Assembly: GCA_027563935.2 (NCBI GenBank)
Contig: JANVAS020000231.1
Coordinates: 10,000,001-10,064,000, forward strand
DNA from: Costus lasius
Taxonomy: Eukaryota; Streptophyta; Magnoliopsida; Zingiberales; Costaceae
Length of the DNA stretch: 64,000 bases
Reading direction: 5' to 3'
The notes under the pieces are model-generated. The model saw nothing but the letters and a program-made list of their open reading frames with translations, did no database searches and was not told where the DNA came from. This document shows positions 40,501-55,793 of this stretch, piece after piece (within the stretch, counting starts at the first letter, position 1; each line of letters opens with the position of its first letter). Both the position numbers and the translations under genes were made by a program.

Positions 40501-42483
40501 AATGATAAATGTCAAATATGGATCATAATCAAGATCAATATCCTCATCATTAAAAGATCAAGATAAAGATAAATATTAATATCAAGATTGAAAATCAATA
40601 TTACCACAGATATCAAAATCGTGTTTAAGATGAATATTAGGAGTAAGATAAATATGAAGATTAGAAGATTAAAACCGAAATCGGAGATCAAAATGAAGAT
40701 GAAGATAATTATAAAGAATAACATCAATGTTATAATTAAGAATGAGAATATGATTAATAACAATTAAGGCTCATAATCGAGTTCAAAATTTTCATCATGA
40801 TTAGATCATTATCAATATCAATAAAAATATTAAGATTAAAGACCAAGATTACAAACAAGATCAAAACAGAGTTTAAGATTAAGATTAAACAGAAGATAAA
40901 GATGAATATCATAAGAAGAAGTTTGAAAAAATGATTAAAATCATGATCAACATCATGATCATGGACAAAATCAATATTAAATTAATATTGTAAAATGATA
41001 AATGTCAAATATGGATCATAATCAAGATCAATATCCTCATCATTAAAAGATCAAGATAAAGATAAATATTAATATCAAGATTGAAAATCAATATTACCAC
41101 AGAGATCAAAATCGAGTTTAAGAAGAATATTAGGAGTAAGATAAATATGAAGATTAGAAGATTAAATCCGAAATCTGAGATAAAAATGAAGATAAAGATA
41201 ATTATCAAGAATAAGATCAATGTTATAATTAAGAATGAGAATAAGATTAATAACAATTAAAGCTCATAATCTAGTTCAAAATTTTCATCATGATTAGATC
41301 AATATCAATATCAATAAAAATATTAAGATTAAAGACAAAGATTACAAACAAGATCAAAATCGAGTTTAAGATTAAGATTAAAAAGAAGATAAAGATGAAT
41401 ACCATAAGAAGAAGTTTGAAAAAATGATTAAAATCATGATCAACATCATGACCATGGACAAAATCAATATTAAATTAATATTGCAAAATGATAAATATCA
41501 AATATGGATCATAATCAAGATCAATATCCTCATCATTAAAAGATCAAGATAAAGATAAATATTAATATCAAGATTGAAAATCAATATTACCACAGAGATC
41601 AAAATCGAGTTTAAGAAGAATATTAGGAGTAAGATAAATATGAAGATTAGAAGATTAAATCCGAAATCTGAGATCAAAATGAAGATAAAGATAATTATCA
41701 AGAATAAGATCAATGTTATAATTAAGAATGAGAATAAGATTAATAACAATTAAAGCTCATAATCGAGTTCAAAATTTTCATCATGATTAGATTAATATCA
41801 ACATCAATAACAATATTAAGATTGAAGACCAAGGTTACAAACAAGATCAAAATCGAGTTTAAGATTAAGATTAAAAAGAAGATAAAGATGAATATCATAA
41901 GAAGAAGTTTGAAAAAATGATTAAAATCATGATCAACATCATGACCATGGACAAAATCAATATTAAATTAATATTGCAAAAGGATAAATATCAAATATGG
42001 ATCATAATCAAGATCAATATCCTCATCATTAAAAGATCAAGATAAAGATAAATATTAATATCAAGATTGAAAATCAATATTACCACAGAGATCAAAATCG
42101 AGTTTAAGAAGAATATTAGGAGTAAGATAAATATGAACATTAGAAGATTAAATCCGAAATCTGAGATAAAAATGAAGATAAAGATAATTATCAAGAATAA
42201 GATCAATGTTATAATTAAGAATTAGAATAAGATTAATAACAATTAAAGCTCATAATCGAGTTCAAAATTTTCATCATGATTAGATTAATATCAACATCAA
42301 TAACAATATTAAGATTGAAGACCAAGGTTACAAACAAGATCAAAATCGAGTTTAAGATTAAGATTAAAAAGAAGATAAAGATGAATATCATAAGAAGAAG
42401 TTTGAAAAAATGATTAAAATCATGATCAACATCATGACCATGGACAAAATCAATATTAAATTAATATTGCAAAAGGATAAATA
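37554..42483. repeat. Ten units between the two 35.6/42.5 kb copies
   Basis: Units start at 37554, 38047 (A), 38540, 39033, 39526, 40019, 40512 (A), 41005, 41498 and 41991. The 37554 and 39526 units share TACTAATATC and AAGAAGAAGATTAGG, a four-unit spacing. The 41005/41498 pair resembles 36075/36568 (AATCTAGTTC, AATACCATAAG), ten units away. The 41991 unit has GAATTAGAATAAG and GAACATTAGAAG. Relationships here are mosaic rather than a single clean period. Confidence 0.7.
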
Positions 42484-44455
42484 TCAAATATAGATCATAA
42501 TCAAGATCAATATCCTCATCATTAAAAGATCAAGATAAAGATAAATATTAATATCAAGATTGAAAATCAATATTACCACAGAGATCAAAATCGAGTTTAA
42601 GAAGAATATTAGGAGTAAGATAAATATGAAGATTAGAAGATTAAATCCGAAATCTAAGATAAAAATGAAGATAAAGATAATTATCAAGAATAAGATCAAT
42701 GTTATAATTAAGAATGAGAATAAGATTAATAACAATTAAAGCTCATAATCGAGTTCAAAATTTTCATCATGATTAGATTAATATGAATATCAATAACAAT
42801 ATTAAGATTGAAGACCAATATTACAAACAAGATCAAAACCGAGTTTAAGATTAAGATTAAAAAGAAGATAAAGATGAATATCATAAGAAGAAGTTTGAAA
42901 AAATGATTAAAATCATGATCAACAACGTGATCATGGACAAAATCAATATTAAATTAATATTGTAAAATGATAAATGTCAAATATGGATCATAATCAAGAT
43001 CAATATCCTCATCATTAAAAGATCAAGATAAAGATAAATATTAATAACAAGATTGAAAATCAATATTACCACAGAGATCAAAATCGAGTTTAAGAAGAAT
43101 ATTAGGAGTAAGATAAATATGAAGATTAGAAGATTAAATCCGAAATCTGAGATAAAAATGAAGATAAAGATAATTATCAAGAATAAGACCAATGTTATAA
43201 TTAAGAATGAGAATAAGATTAATAACAATTAAAGCTCATAATCTAGTTCAAAATTTTCATCATGATTAGATCAATATCAATATCAATAAAAATATTAAGA
43301 TTAAAGACCAAGATTACAAACAAGATCAAAATCGAGTTTAAGATTAAGATTAAAAAGAAGATAAAGATGAATACCATAAGAAGAAGTTTGAAAAAATGAT
43401 TAAAATCATGATCAACATCATGACCTTGGACAAAATCAATATTAAATTAATATTGCAAAATGATAAATATCAAATATGAATCATAATCAAGATCAATATC
43501 CTCATCATTAAAAGATCAAGATAAAGATAAATATTAATATCAAGATTGAAAATCAATATTACCACAGAGATCAAAATCGAGTTTAAGAAGAATATTGGGA
43601 GTAAGATAAATATGAAGATTAGAAGATTAAATCCGAAATCTGAGATCAAAATGAAGATAAAGATAATTATCAAGAATAAGATCAATGTTATAATTAAGAA
43701 TGAGAATAAGATTAATAACAATTAAAGCTCATAATCGAGTTCAAAATTTTCATCATGATTAGATTAATAACAACATCAATAACAATATTAAGATTGAAGA
43801 CCAAGGTTACAAACAAGATCAAAATCGAGTTTAAGATTAAGATTAAAAAGAAGATAAAGATGAATATCATAAGAAGAAGTTTGAAAAAATGATTAAAATC
43901 ATGATCAACATCATGACCATGGACAAAATCAATATTAAATTAATATTGCAAAAGGATAAATATCAAATATGGATCATAATCAAGATCAATATCCTCATCA
44001 TTAAAAGATCAAGATAAAGATAAATATTAATATCAAGATTGAAAATCAATATTACCACAGAGATCAAAATCGTGTTTAAGAAGAATATTAGGAGTAAGAT
44101 AAATATGAACATGAGAAGATTAAATCCGAAATCTGAGATAAAATTGAAGATAAAGATAATTATCAAGAATAAGATCAATGTTATAATTAAGAATGAGAAT
44201 AAGATTAATAACAATTAAAGCTCATAATCGAGTTCAAAATTTTCATCATGATTAGATTAATATCAACATCAATAACAATATTAAGATTGAAGACCAAGGT
44301 TACAAACAAGATCAAAATCGAGTTTAAGATTAAGATTAAAAAGAAGATAAAGATGAATATCATAAGAAGAAGTTTGAAAAAATGATTAAAATCATGATCA
44401 ACATCATGACCATGGACAAAATCAATATTAAATTAATATTGCAAAAGGATAAATA
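42484..44455. repeat. 14-unit-spaced duplication, copy 2 (four units)
   Basis: Counterpart of 35582-37553. Private changes since duplication include ATATAGATC at 42489, TATTGGGAG near 43595, TCGTG instead of TCGAG in the 43963 unit, and AATAACAACATC near 43767. After 44456 the best match to the earlier stretch is at 13 units, so one unit was gained or lost next to this block. Confidence 0.85.
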
Positions 44456-47413
44456 TCAAATATAGATCATAATCAAGATCAATATCCTCATCATTAAAAG
44501 ATCAAGATAAAGATAAATATTAATATCAAGATTGAAAATCAATATTACCACAGATATCAAAATCGTGTTTAAGATGAATATTAGGAGTAAGATAAATATG
44601 AAGATTAGAAGATTAAAACCGAAATCGGAGATCAAAATGAAGATGAAGATAATTATCAAGAATAACATCAATGTTATAATTAAGAATGAGAATATGATTA
44701 ATAACAATTAAGGCTCATAATCGAGTTCAAAATTTTCATCATGATTAGATCATTATCAATATCAATAAAAATATTAAGATTAAAGACCAAGATTACAAAC
44801 AAGATCAAAACAGTGTTTAAGATTAAGATTAAACAGAAGATAAAGATGAATATCATAAGAAGAAGTTTGAAAAAATGATTAAAATCATGATCAACATCAT
44901 GATCATGGACAAAATCAATATTAAATTAATATTGTAAAATGATAAATGTCAAATATGGATCATAATCAAGATCAATATCCTCATCATTAAAAGATCAAGA
45001 TAAAGATAAATATTAATATCAAGATTGAAAATCAATATTACCACAGAGATCAAAATCGAGTTTAAGAAGAATATTAGGAGTAAGATAAATATGAAGATTA
45101 GAAGATTAAATATGAAATCTAAGATAAAAATGAAGATAAAGATAATTATCAAGAATAAGATCAATGTTATAATTAAGAATGAGAATAAGATTAATAACAA
45201 TTAAAGCTCATAATCGAGTTCAAAATTTTCATCATGATTAGATCAATATCAATATCAATAAAAATATTAAGATTAAAGACCAAGATTACAAACAAGATCA
45301 AAATCGAGTTTAAGATTAAGATTAAAAAGAAGATAAAGATGAATATCATAAGAAGAAGTTTGAAAAAATGATTAAAATCATGATCAACATCATGACCATG
45401 GAAAAAATCAATATTAAATTAATATTGCAAAATGATAAATATCAAATATGGATCATAATCAAGATCAATATCCTCATCATTAAAAGATCAAGATAAAGAT
45501 AAATATTAATATCAAGATTGAAAATCAATATTACCACAGAGATCAAAATCGAGTTTAAGAAGAATATTAGGAGTAAGATAAATATGAAGATTAGAAGATT
45601 AAATCCAAAATCTAAGATAAAAATGAAGATAAAGATAATTATCAAGAATAAGATCAATGTTATAATTAAGAATGAGAATAAGATTAATAACAATTAAAGC
45701 TCATAATCGAGTTCAAAATTTTCATCATGATTAGATTAATATGAATATCAATAACAATATTAAGATTGAAGACCAATATTACAAACAAGATCAAAATCGA
45801 GTTTAAGATTAAGATTAAAAAGAAGATAAAGATGAATATCATAAGAAGAAGTTTGAAAAAATGATTAAAATCATGATCAACAACATGATCATGGACAAAA
45901 TCAATATTAAATTAATATTGCAAAATGATAAATATCAAATATGGATCATAATCAAGATCAATATCCTCATCATTAAAAGATCAAGATAAAGATAAATACT
46001 AATATCAAGATTGAAAATCAATATTACCACAGAGATCAAAATCGAGTTTAAGAAGAATATTAGGAGTAAGATAAATATGAAGATTAGAAGATTAAATCTG
46101 AAATCTGAGATAAAAATGAAGATAAAGATAATTATCAAGAATAAGATCAATGTTATAATTAAGAATGAGAATAAGATTAATAACAATTAAAGCTCATAAT
46201 CGAGTTCAAAATTTTCATCATGATTAGATCAATATCAATATCAATAAAAATATTAAGATTAAAGACCAGGATTACAAACAAGATCAAAATCGAGTTTAAG
46301 ATTAAGATTAAAAAGAAGATAAAGATGAATATCATAAGAAGAAGTTTGAAAAAATGATTAAAATCATGATCAACATCAAGATCATGGACAAAATCAATAT
46401 TAAATTAATATTGCAAAATGATAAATATCAAATATGGATCATAATCAAGATCATTATCCTCATCATTAAAAGATCAAGATAAAGATAAATATTAATATCA
46501 AGATTGAAAATCAATATTACCACAGAGATCAAAATCGAGTTTAAGAAGAATATTAGGAGTAAGATAAATATGAAGATTAGAAGATTAAATCCGAAATCTG
46601 AGATAAAAATGAAGATAAAGATAATTATCAAGAATAAGATCAATGTTATAATTAAGAATGAGAATAAGATTAATAACAATTAAAGCTCATAATCGAGTTC
46701 AAAAGTTTCATCATGATTAGATCAATATCAATATCAATAAAAATATTAAGATTAAAGACCAAGATTACAAACAAGATCAAAATCGAGTTTAAGATTAAGA
46801 TTAAAAAGAAGATAAAGATGAATATCATAAGAAGAAGTTTGAAAAAATGATTAAAATCATGATCAACATCATGACCATGGACAAAATCAATATTAAATTA
46901 ATATTGCAAAATGATAAATATCAAATATGGATCATAATCAAGATCAATATCCTCATCATTAAAAGATCAAGATAAAGATAAATATTAATATCAAGATTGA
47001 AAATCAATATTACCACAGAGATCAAAATCGAGTTTAAGAAGAATATTAGGAGTAAGATAAATATGAAGATTAGAAGATTAAATCCGAAATATAAGATAAA
47101 AATGAAGATAAAGATAATTATCAAGAATAAGATCAATGTTATAATTAAGAATGAGAATAAGATTAATAACAATTAAAGCTCATAATCGAGTTCAAAATTT
47201 TCATCATGTTTAGATCAATATCAATATCAATAAAAATATTAAGATTAAAGACCAAGATTACAAACAAGATCAAAATCGAGTTTAAGATTAAGATTAAAAA
47301 GAAGATAAAGATGAATATCATAAGAAGAAGTTTGAAAAAATGATTAAAATCATGATCAACAACATGATCATGGACAAAATCAATATTAAATTAATATTGC
47401 AAAATGATAAATA
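44456..47413. repeat. Six mixed units
   Basis: Units start at 44456 (A), 44949, 45442, 45935, 46428 and 46921. The order A, CTAAGAT, CTAAGAT, then TACTAATATC parallels 38047, 38540, 39033 and 39526 at 13 units (6,409 bp). The A unit at 44456 shares CAGATATCAAAATCG with 40512, so it is not a simple copy of 38047. Confidence 0.7.
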
Positions 47414-50400
47414 TCAAATATGGATCATAATCAAGATCATTATCCTCATCATTAAAAGATCAAGATAAAGATAAATATTAATATCAAGATTGAAAATCAA
47501 TATTACCACAGAGATCAAAATCGAGTTTAAGAAGAATATTAGGAGTAAGATAAATATGAAGATTAGAAGATTAAATCCGAAATCGGAGATAAAAATGAAG
47601 ATAAAGATAAATATCAAGAATAAGATCAATGTTATAATTAAGAATGAGAATAAGATTAATAACAATTAAATCTCATAATCGAGTTCAAAATTTTCATCAT
47701 GATTAGATTAATATCAACATCAATAACAATATTAAGTTTGAAGACCAATATTACAAACAAGATCAAAATCGAGTTTAAGATTAAGATTAAAAAGAAGATA
47801 AAGATGAATATCATAAGAAGAAGTTTGAAAAAATGATTAAAATCATGATCAACATCATGATCATGGACAAAATCAATATTAAATTAATATTGCAAAATGA
47901 TAAATGTCAAATATGGATCATAATCAAGATCAATATCCTCATCATTAAAAGATCAAGATAAAGATAAATATTAATATCAAGATTGAAAATCAATATTACC
48001 ACAGAGATCAAAATCGTGTTTAAGATGAATATTAGGAGTAAGATAAATATGAATCTTAAAAGATTAAAACCGAAATCGGAGATCAAAATGAAGATGAAGA
48101 TAATTATCAAGAATAACATCAATGTTATAATTAAGAATGAGAATATGATTAATAACAATTAAGGCTCATAATCGAGTTCAAAATTTTCATCATGATTAGA
48201 TCATTATCAATATCAATAAAAATATTATGATTAAAGACCAAGATTACAAACAAGATCAAAATCGAGTTTAAGATTAAGATTAAAAAGAAGATAAAGATGA
48301 ATATCATAAGAAGAAGTTTGAAAAAATGATTAAAATCATGATCAACATCATGATCATGGACAAAATTAATATTAAATTAATATTGCAAAATGATAAATAT
48401 CAAATATGGATCATAATCAAGATCATTATCCTCATCATTAAAAGATCAAGATAAAGATAAATATTAATATCAAGATTGAAAATCAATATTACCACAGAGA
48501 TCAAAATCGAGTTTAAGAAGAATATTAGGAGTAAGATAAATATGAAGATTAGAAGATTAAATCCGAAATCTGAGATAAAAATGAAGATAAAGATAATTAT
48601 CAAGAATAAGATCAATGTTATAATTAAGAATGAGAATAAGATTAATAACAATTAAAGCTCATAATCGAGTTCAAAATTTTCATCATGATTAGATCAAAAT
48701 CAATATCAATAAAAATATTAAGATTAAAGACCAAGATTACAAACAAGATCAAAATCGAGTTTAAGATTAAGATTAAAAAGAAGATAAAGATGAATATCAT
48801 AAGAAGAAGTTTGAAAAAATGATTAAAATCATGATCAACATCATGACCATGGACAAAATCAATATTAAATTAATATTGCAAAAGGATAAATATCAAATAT
48901 GGATCATAATCAAGATCAATATCCTCATCATTAAAAGATCAAGATAAAGATAAATATTAATATCAAGATTGAAAATCAATATTACCACAGAGATCAAAAT
49001 CGAGTTTAAGAAGAATATTAGGAGTAAGATAAATATGAAGATTAGAAGATTAAATCCGAAATCTGAGATAAAAATGAAGATAAAGATAATTATCAAGAAT
49101 AAGATCAATGTTATAATTAAGAATGAGAATAAGATTAATAACAATTAAAGCTCATAATCGAGTTCAAAATTTTCATCATGTTTAGATCAATATCAATATC
49201 AATAAAAATATTAAGATTAAAGACCAAGATTACAAACAAGATCAAAATCGAGTTTAAGATTAAGATTAAAAAGAAGATAAAGATGAATATCATAAGAAGA
49301 AGTTTGAAAAAATGATTAAAATCATGATCAACATCATGATCATGGACAAAATCAATATTAAATTAATATTGCAAAATGATAAATATCAAATATGGATCAT
49401 AATCAAGATCAATATCCTCATCATTAAAAGATCAAGATAAAGATAAATATTAATATCAAGATTGAAAATCAATATTACCACAGAGATCAAAATCGTGTTT
49501 AAGATGAATATTAGGAGTAAGATAAATATGAATCTTAAAAGATTAAAACCGAAATCGGAGATCAAAATGAAGATGAAGATAATTATCAAGAATAACATCA
49601 ATGTTATAATTAAGAATGAGAATATGATTAATAACAATTAAGGCTCATAATCGAGTTCAAAATTTTCTTCATGATTAGATCATTATCAATATCAATAAAA
49701 ATATTATGATTAAAGACCAAGATTACAAACAAGATCAAAATCGAGTTTAAGATTAAGATTAAAAAGAAGATAAAGATGAATATCATAAGAAGAAGTTTGA
49801 AAAAATGATTAAAATCATGATCAACATCATGATCATGGACAAAATTAATATTAAATTAATATTGCAAAATGATAAATATCAAATATGGATCATAATCAAG
49901 ATCATTATCCTCATCATTAAAAGATCAAGATAAAGATAAATATTAATATCAAGATTGAAAATCAATATTACCACAGAGATCAAAATCGAGTTTAAGAAGA
50001 ATATTAGGAGTAAGATAAATATGAAGATTAGAAGATTAAATCCGAAATCTGAGATAAAAATGAAGATAAAGATAATTATCAAGAATAAGATCAATGTTAT
50101 AATTAAGAATGAGAATAAGATTAATAACAATTAAAGCTCATAATCGAGTTCAAAATTTTCATCATGATTAGATCAATATCAATATCAATAAAAATATTAA
50201 GATTAAAGACCAAGATTACAAACAAGATCAAAATCGAGTTTAAGATTAAGATTAAAAAGAAGATAAAGATGAATATCATAAGAAGAAGTTTGAAAAAATG
50301 ATTAAAATCATGATCAACATCATGACCATGGACAAAATCAATATTAAATTAATATTGCAAAAGGATAAATATCAAATATGGATCATAATCAAGATCAATA

Positions 50401-50864
50401 TCCTCATCATTAAAAGATCAAGATAAAGATAAATATTAATATCAAGATTGAAAATCAATATTACCACAGAGATCAAAATCGAGTTTAAGAAGAATATTAG
50501 GAGTAAGATAAATATGAAGATTAGAAGATTAAATCCGAAATCTGAGATAAAAATGAAGATAAAGATAATTATCAAGAATAAGATCAATGTTATAATTAAG
50601 AATGAGAATAAGATTAATAACAATTAAAGCTCATAATCGAGTTCAAAATTTTCATCATGTTTAGATCAATATCAATATCAATAAAAATATTAAGATTAAA
50701 GACCAAGATTACAAACAAGATCAAAATCGAGTTTAAGATTAAGATTAAAAAGAAGATAAAGATGAATATCATAAGAAGAAGTTTGAAAAAATGATTAAAA
50801 TCATGATCAACATCATGATCATGGACAAAATCAATATTAAATTAATATTGCAAAATGATAAATA
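47414..50864. repeat. Three-unit repeat nested in a seven-unit period
   Basis: Units: 47414; 47907 (A), 48400, 48893; 49386 (A), 49879, 50372. The three-unit period is 1,479 bp, marked by GAATCTTAAAAG in the A unit, AAAATTAATATT with CATTATCCTC around the second, and CATGTTTAGATC at the end of the third. The 47414 unit (AGATAAATATCAAG, AAATCTCATAATCG) returns at 50865, giving 3,451 bp (seven units), and again at 57766. Confidence 0.82.
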
Positions 50865-53800
50865 TCAAATATGGATCATAATCAAGATCATTATCCTCAT
50901 CATTAAAAGATCAAGATAAAGATAAATATTAATATCAAGATTGAAAATCAATATTACCACAGAGATCAAAATCGAGTTTAAGAAGAATATTAGGAGTAAG
51001 ATAAATATGAAGATTAGAAGATTAAATCCGAAATCTGAGATAAAAATGAAGATAAAGATAAATATCAAGAATAAGATCAATGTTATAATTAAGAATGAGA
51101 ATAAGATTAATAACAATTAAATCTCATAATCGAGTTCAAAATTTTCATCATGATTAGATTAATATCAACATCAATAACAATATTAAGATTGAAGACCAAT
51201 ATTACAAACAAGATCAAAATCGAGTTTAAGATTAAGATTAAAAAGAAGATAAAGATGAATATCATAAGAAGAAGTTTGAAAAAATGATTAAAATCATGAT
51301 CAACATCATGATCATGGACAAAATCAATATTAAATTAATATTGCAAAATGATAAATGTCAAATATGGATCATAATCAAGATCAATATCCTCATCATTAAA
51401 AGATCAAGATAAAGATAAATATTAATATCAAGATTGAAAATCAATATTACCACAGAGATCAAAATCGTGTTTAAGATGAATATTAGGAGTAAGATAAATA
51501 TGAATCTTAAAAGATTAAAACCGAAATCGGAGATCAAAATGAAGATGAAGATAATTATCAAGAATAACATCAATGTTATAATTAAGAATGAGAATATGAT
51601 TAATAACAATTAAGGCTCATAATCGAGTTCAAAATTTTCATCATGATTAGATCATTATCAATATCAATAAAAATATTATGATTAAAGACCAAGATTACAA
51701 ACAAGATCAAAATCGAGTTTAAGATTAAGATTAAAAAGAAGATAAAGATGAATATCATAAGAAGAAGTTTGAAAAAATGATTAAAATCAAGATCAACATC
51801 ATGATCATGGACAAAATTAATATTAAATTAATATTGCAAAATGATAAATATCAAATATGGATCATAATCAAGATCATTATCCTCATCATTAAAAGATCAA
51901 GATAAAGATAAATATTAATATCAAGATTGAAAATCAATATTACCACAGAGATCAAAATCGAGTTTAAGAAGAATATTAGGAGTAAGATAAATATGAAGAT
52001 TAGAAGATTAAATCCGAAATCTGAGATAAAAATGAAGATAAAGATAATTATCAAGAATAAGATCAATGTTATAATTAAGAATGAGAATAAGATTAATAAC
52101 AATTAAAGCTCATAATCGAGTTCAAAATTTTCATCATGATTAGATCAATATCAATATCAATAAAAATATTAAGATTAAAGACCAAGATTACAAACAAGAT
52201 CAAAACAGAGTTTAAGATTAAGATTAAACAGAAGATAAAGATGAATATCATAAGAAGAAGTTTGAAAAAATGATTAAAATCATGATCAACATCATGATCA
52301 TGGACAAAATCAATATTAAATTAATATTGTAAAATGATAAATGTCAAATATGGATCATAATCAAGATCAATATCCTCATCATTAAAAGATCAAGATAAAG
52401 ATAAATATTAATATCAAGATTGAAAATCAATATTACCACAGAGATCAAAATCGAGTTTAAGAAGAATATTAGGAGTAAGATAAATATGAAGATTAGAAGA
52501 TTAAATCCGAAATCTGAGATAAAAATGAAGATAAAGATAATTATCAAGAATAAGATCAATGTTATAATTAAGAATGAGAATAAGATTAATAACAATTAAA
52601 GCTCATAATCGAGTTCAAATTTTCATCATGATTAGATCAATATCAATATCAATAAAAATATTAAGATTAAAGACCAAGATTACAAACAAGATCAAAATCG
52701 AGTTTAAGATTAAGATTAAAAAGAAGATAAAGATGAATATCATAAGAAGAAGTTTGAAAAAATGATTAAAATCATGATCAACATCATGACCATGGACAAA
52801 ATCAATATTAAATTAATATTGCAAAAGGATAAATATCAAATATGGATCATAATCAAGATCAATATCCTCATCATTAAAAGATCAAGATAAAGATAAATAT
52901 TAATATCAAGATTGAAAATCAATATTACCACAGAGATCAAAATCGAGTTTAAGAAGAATATTAGGAGTAAGATAAATATGAAGATTAGAAGATTAAATCC
53001 GAAATCTGAGATAAAAATGAAGATAAAGATAATTATCAAGAATAAGATCAATGTTATAATTAAGAATGAGAATAAGATTAATAACAATTAAAGCTCATAA
53101 TCGAGTTCAAAATTTTCATCATGATTAGATCAATATCAATATCAATAAAAATATTAAGATTAAAGACCAAGATTACAAACAAGATCAAAACAGAGTTTAA
53201 GATTAAGATTAAACAGAAGATAAAGATGAATATCATAAGAAGAAGTTTGAAAAAATGATTAAAATCATGATCAACATCATGATCATGGACAAAATCAATA
53301 TTAAATTAATATTGCAAAATTATAAATGTCAAATATGGATCATAATCAAGATCAATATCCTCATCATTAAAAGATCAAGATAAAGATTAATATTAATATC
53401 AAGATTGAAAATCAATATTACCACAGAGATCAAAATCGTGTTTAAGATGAATATTAGGAGTAAGATAAATATGAAGATTAGAAGATTAAATCCGAAATCT
53501 GAGATAAAAATGAAGATAAAGATAATTATCAAGAATAAGATCAATGTTATAATTAAGAATGACAATAAGATTAATAACAATTAAAGCTCATAATCGAGTT
53601 CAGAATTTTCATCATGATTAGATTAATATCAATATCAATAACAATATTAAGATTGAAGACCAATATTACAAACAAGATCAAAATCGAGTTTAAGATTAAG
53701 ATTAAAAAGAAGATAAAGATGAATATCATAAGAAGAAGTTTGAAAAAATGATTAAAATCATGATCAACATCATGATCATGGACAAAATCAATATTAAATT

Positions 53801-55793
53801 AATATTGCAAAATGATAAATGTCAAATATGGATCATAATCAAGATCAATATCCTCATCATTAAAAGATCAAGATAAAGATAAATATTAATATCAAGATTG
53901 AAAATCAATATTACCACAGAGATCAAAATCGTGTTTAAGTTGAATATTAGGATTAAGATAAATATGAAGATTAGAAGATTAAAACCGAAATCGGAGATCA
54001 AAATGAAGATGAAGATAATTATCAAGAATAAGATCAATGTTATAATTAAGAATGACAATAAGATTAATAACAATTAAAGCTCATAATCGAGTTCAGAATT
54101 TTCATCATGATTAGATTAATATCAATATCAATAACAATATTAAGATTGAAGACCAATATTACAAACAAGATCAAAATCGAGTTTAAGATTAAGATTAAAA
54201 AGAAGATAAAGATGAATATCATAAGAAGAAGTTTGAAAAAATGATTAAAATCATGATCAACATCATGATCATGGACAAAATCAATATTAAATTAATATTG
54301 CAAAATGATAAATGTCAAATATGGATCATAATCAAGATCAATATCCTCATCATTAAAAGATCAAGATAAAGATAAATATTAATATCAAGATTGAAAATCA
54401 ATATTACCACAGAGATCAAAATCGTGTTTAAGTTGAATATTAGGATTAAGATAAATATGAAGATTAGAAGATTAAAACCGAAATCGGAGATCAAAATGAA
54501 GATGAAGATAATTATCAAGAATAAGATCAATGTTATAATTAAGAATGACAATAAGATTAATAACAATTAAAGCTCATAATCGAGTTCAAAATTTTCATCA
54601 TGATTAGATTAATATCAATATCAATAACAATATTAAGATTGAAGACCAATATTACAAACAAGATCAAAATCGAGTTTAAGATTAAGATTAAAAAGAAGAT
54701 AAAGATGAATATCATAAGAAGAAGTTTGAAAAAATGATTAAAATCATGATCAACATCATGATCATGGACAAAATCAATATTAAATTAATATTGCAAAATG
54801 ATAAATGTCAAATATGGATCATAATCAAGATCAATATCCTCATCATTAAAAGATCAAGATAAAGATAAATATTAATATCAAGATTGAAAATCAATATTAC
54901 CACAGAGATCAAAATCGTGTTTAAGTTGAATATTAGGATTAAGATAAATATGAAGATTAGAAGATTAAAACCGAAATCGGAGATCAAAATGAAGATGAAG
55001 ATAATTATCAAGAATAAGATCAATGTTATAATTAAGAATGACAATAAGATTAATAACAATTAAAGCTCATAATCGAGTTCAGAATTTTCATCATGATTAG
55101 ATTAATATCAATATCAATAACAATATTAAGATTGAAGACCAATATTACAAACAAGATCAAAATCGAGTTTAAGATTAAGATTAAAAAGAAGATAAAGATG
55201 AATATCATAAGAAGAAGTTTGAAAAAATGATTAAAATCATGATCAACATCATGATCATGGACAAAATCAATATTAAATTAATATTGCAAAATGATAAATG
55301 TCAAATATGGATCATAATCAAGATCAATATCCTCATCATTAAAAGATCAAGATAAAGATAAATATTAATATCAAGATTGAAAATCAATATTACCACAGAG
55401 ATCAAAATCGTGTTTAAGTTGAATATTAGGATTAAGATAAATATGAAGATTAGAAGATTAAAACCGAAATCGGAGATCAAAATGAAGATGAAGATAATTA
55501 TCAAGAATAAGATCAATGTTATAATTAAGAATGACAATAAGATTAATAACAATTAAAGCTCATAATCGAGTTCAAAATTTTCATCATGATTAGATTAATA
55601 TCAATATCAATAACAATATTAAGATTGAAGACCAATATTACAAACAAGATCAAAATCGAGTTTAAGATTAAGATTAAAAAGAAGATAAAGATGAATATCA
55701 TAAGAAGAAGTTTGAAAAAATGATTAAAATCATGATCAACATCATGATCATGGACAAAATCAATATTAAATTAATATTGCAAAATGATAAATG
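50865..55793. repeat. Large duplication, copy 1 (ten units)
   Basis: Units: 50865, 51358 (A), 51851, 52344, 52836, 53329, 53822, 54315, 54808 and 55301. They match 57766-62684 in order. The offset is 6,901 bp, falling to 6,891 after an 11-bp deletion in copy 2. Shared marks include AAATCTCATAATCG (51119/58020), GAATCTTAAAAG, GCAAAATTATAAATG (53310/60203) and AAAGATTAATATTAATATC (53383/60274). Copy 1 alone has a lost A in GTTCAAATTTTC near 52617. The 52836 and 59727 units differ on both sides, so conversion has touched them. Confidence 0.85.
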
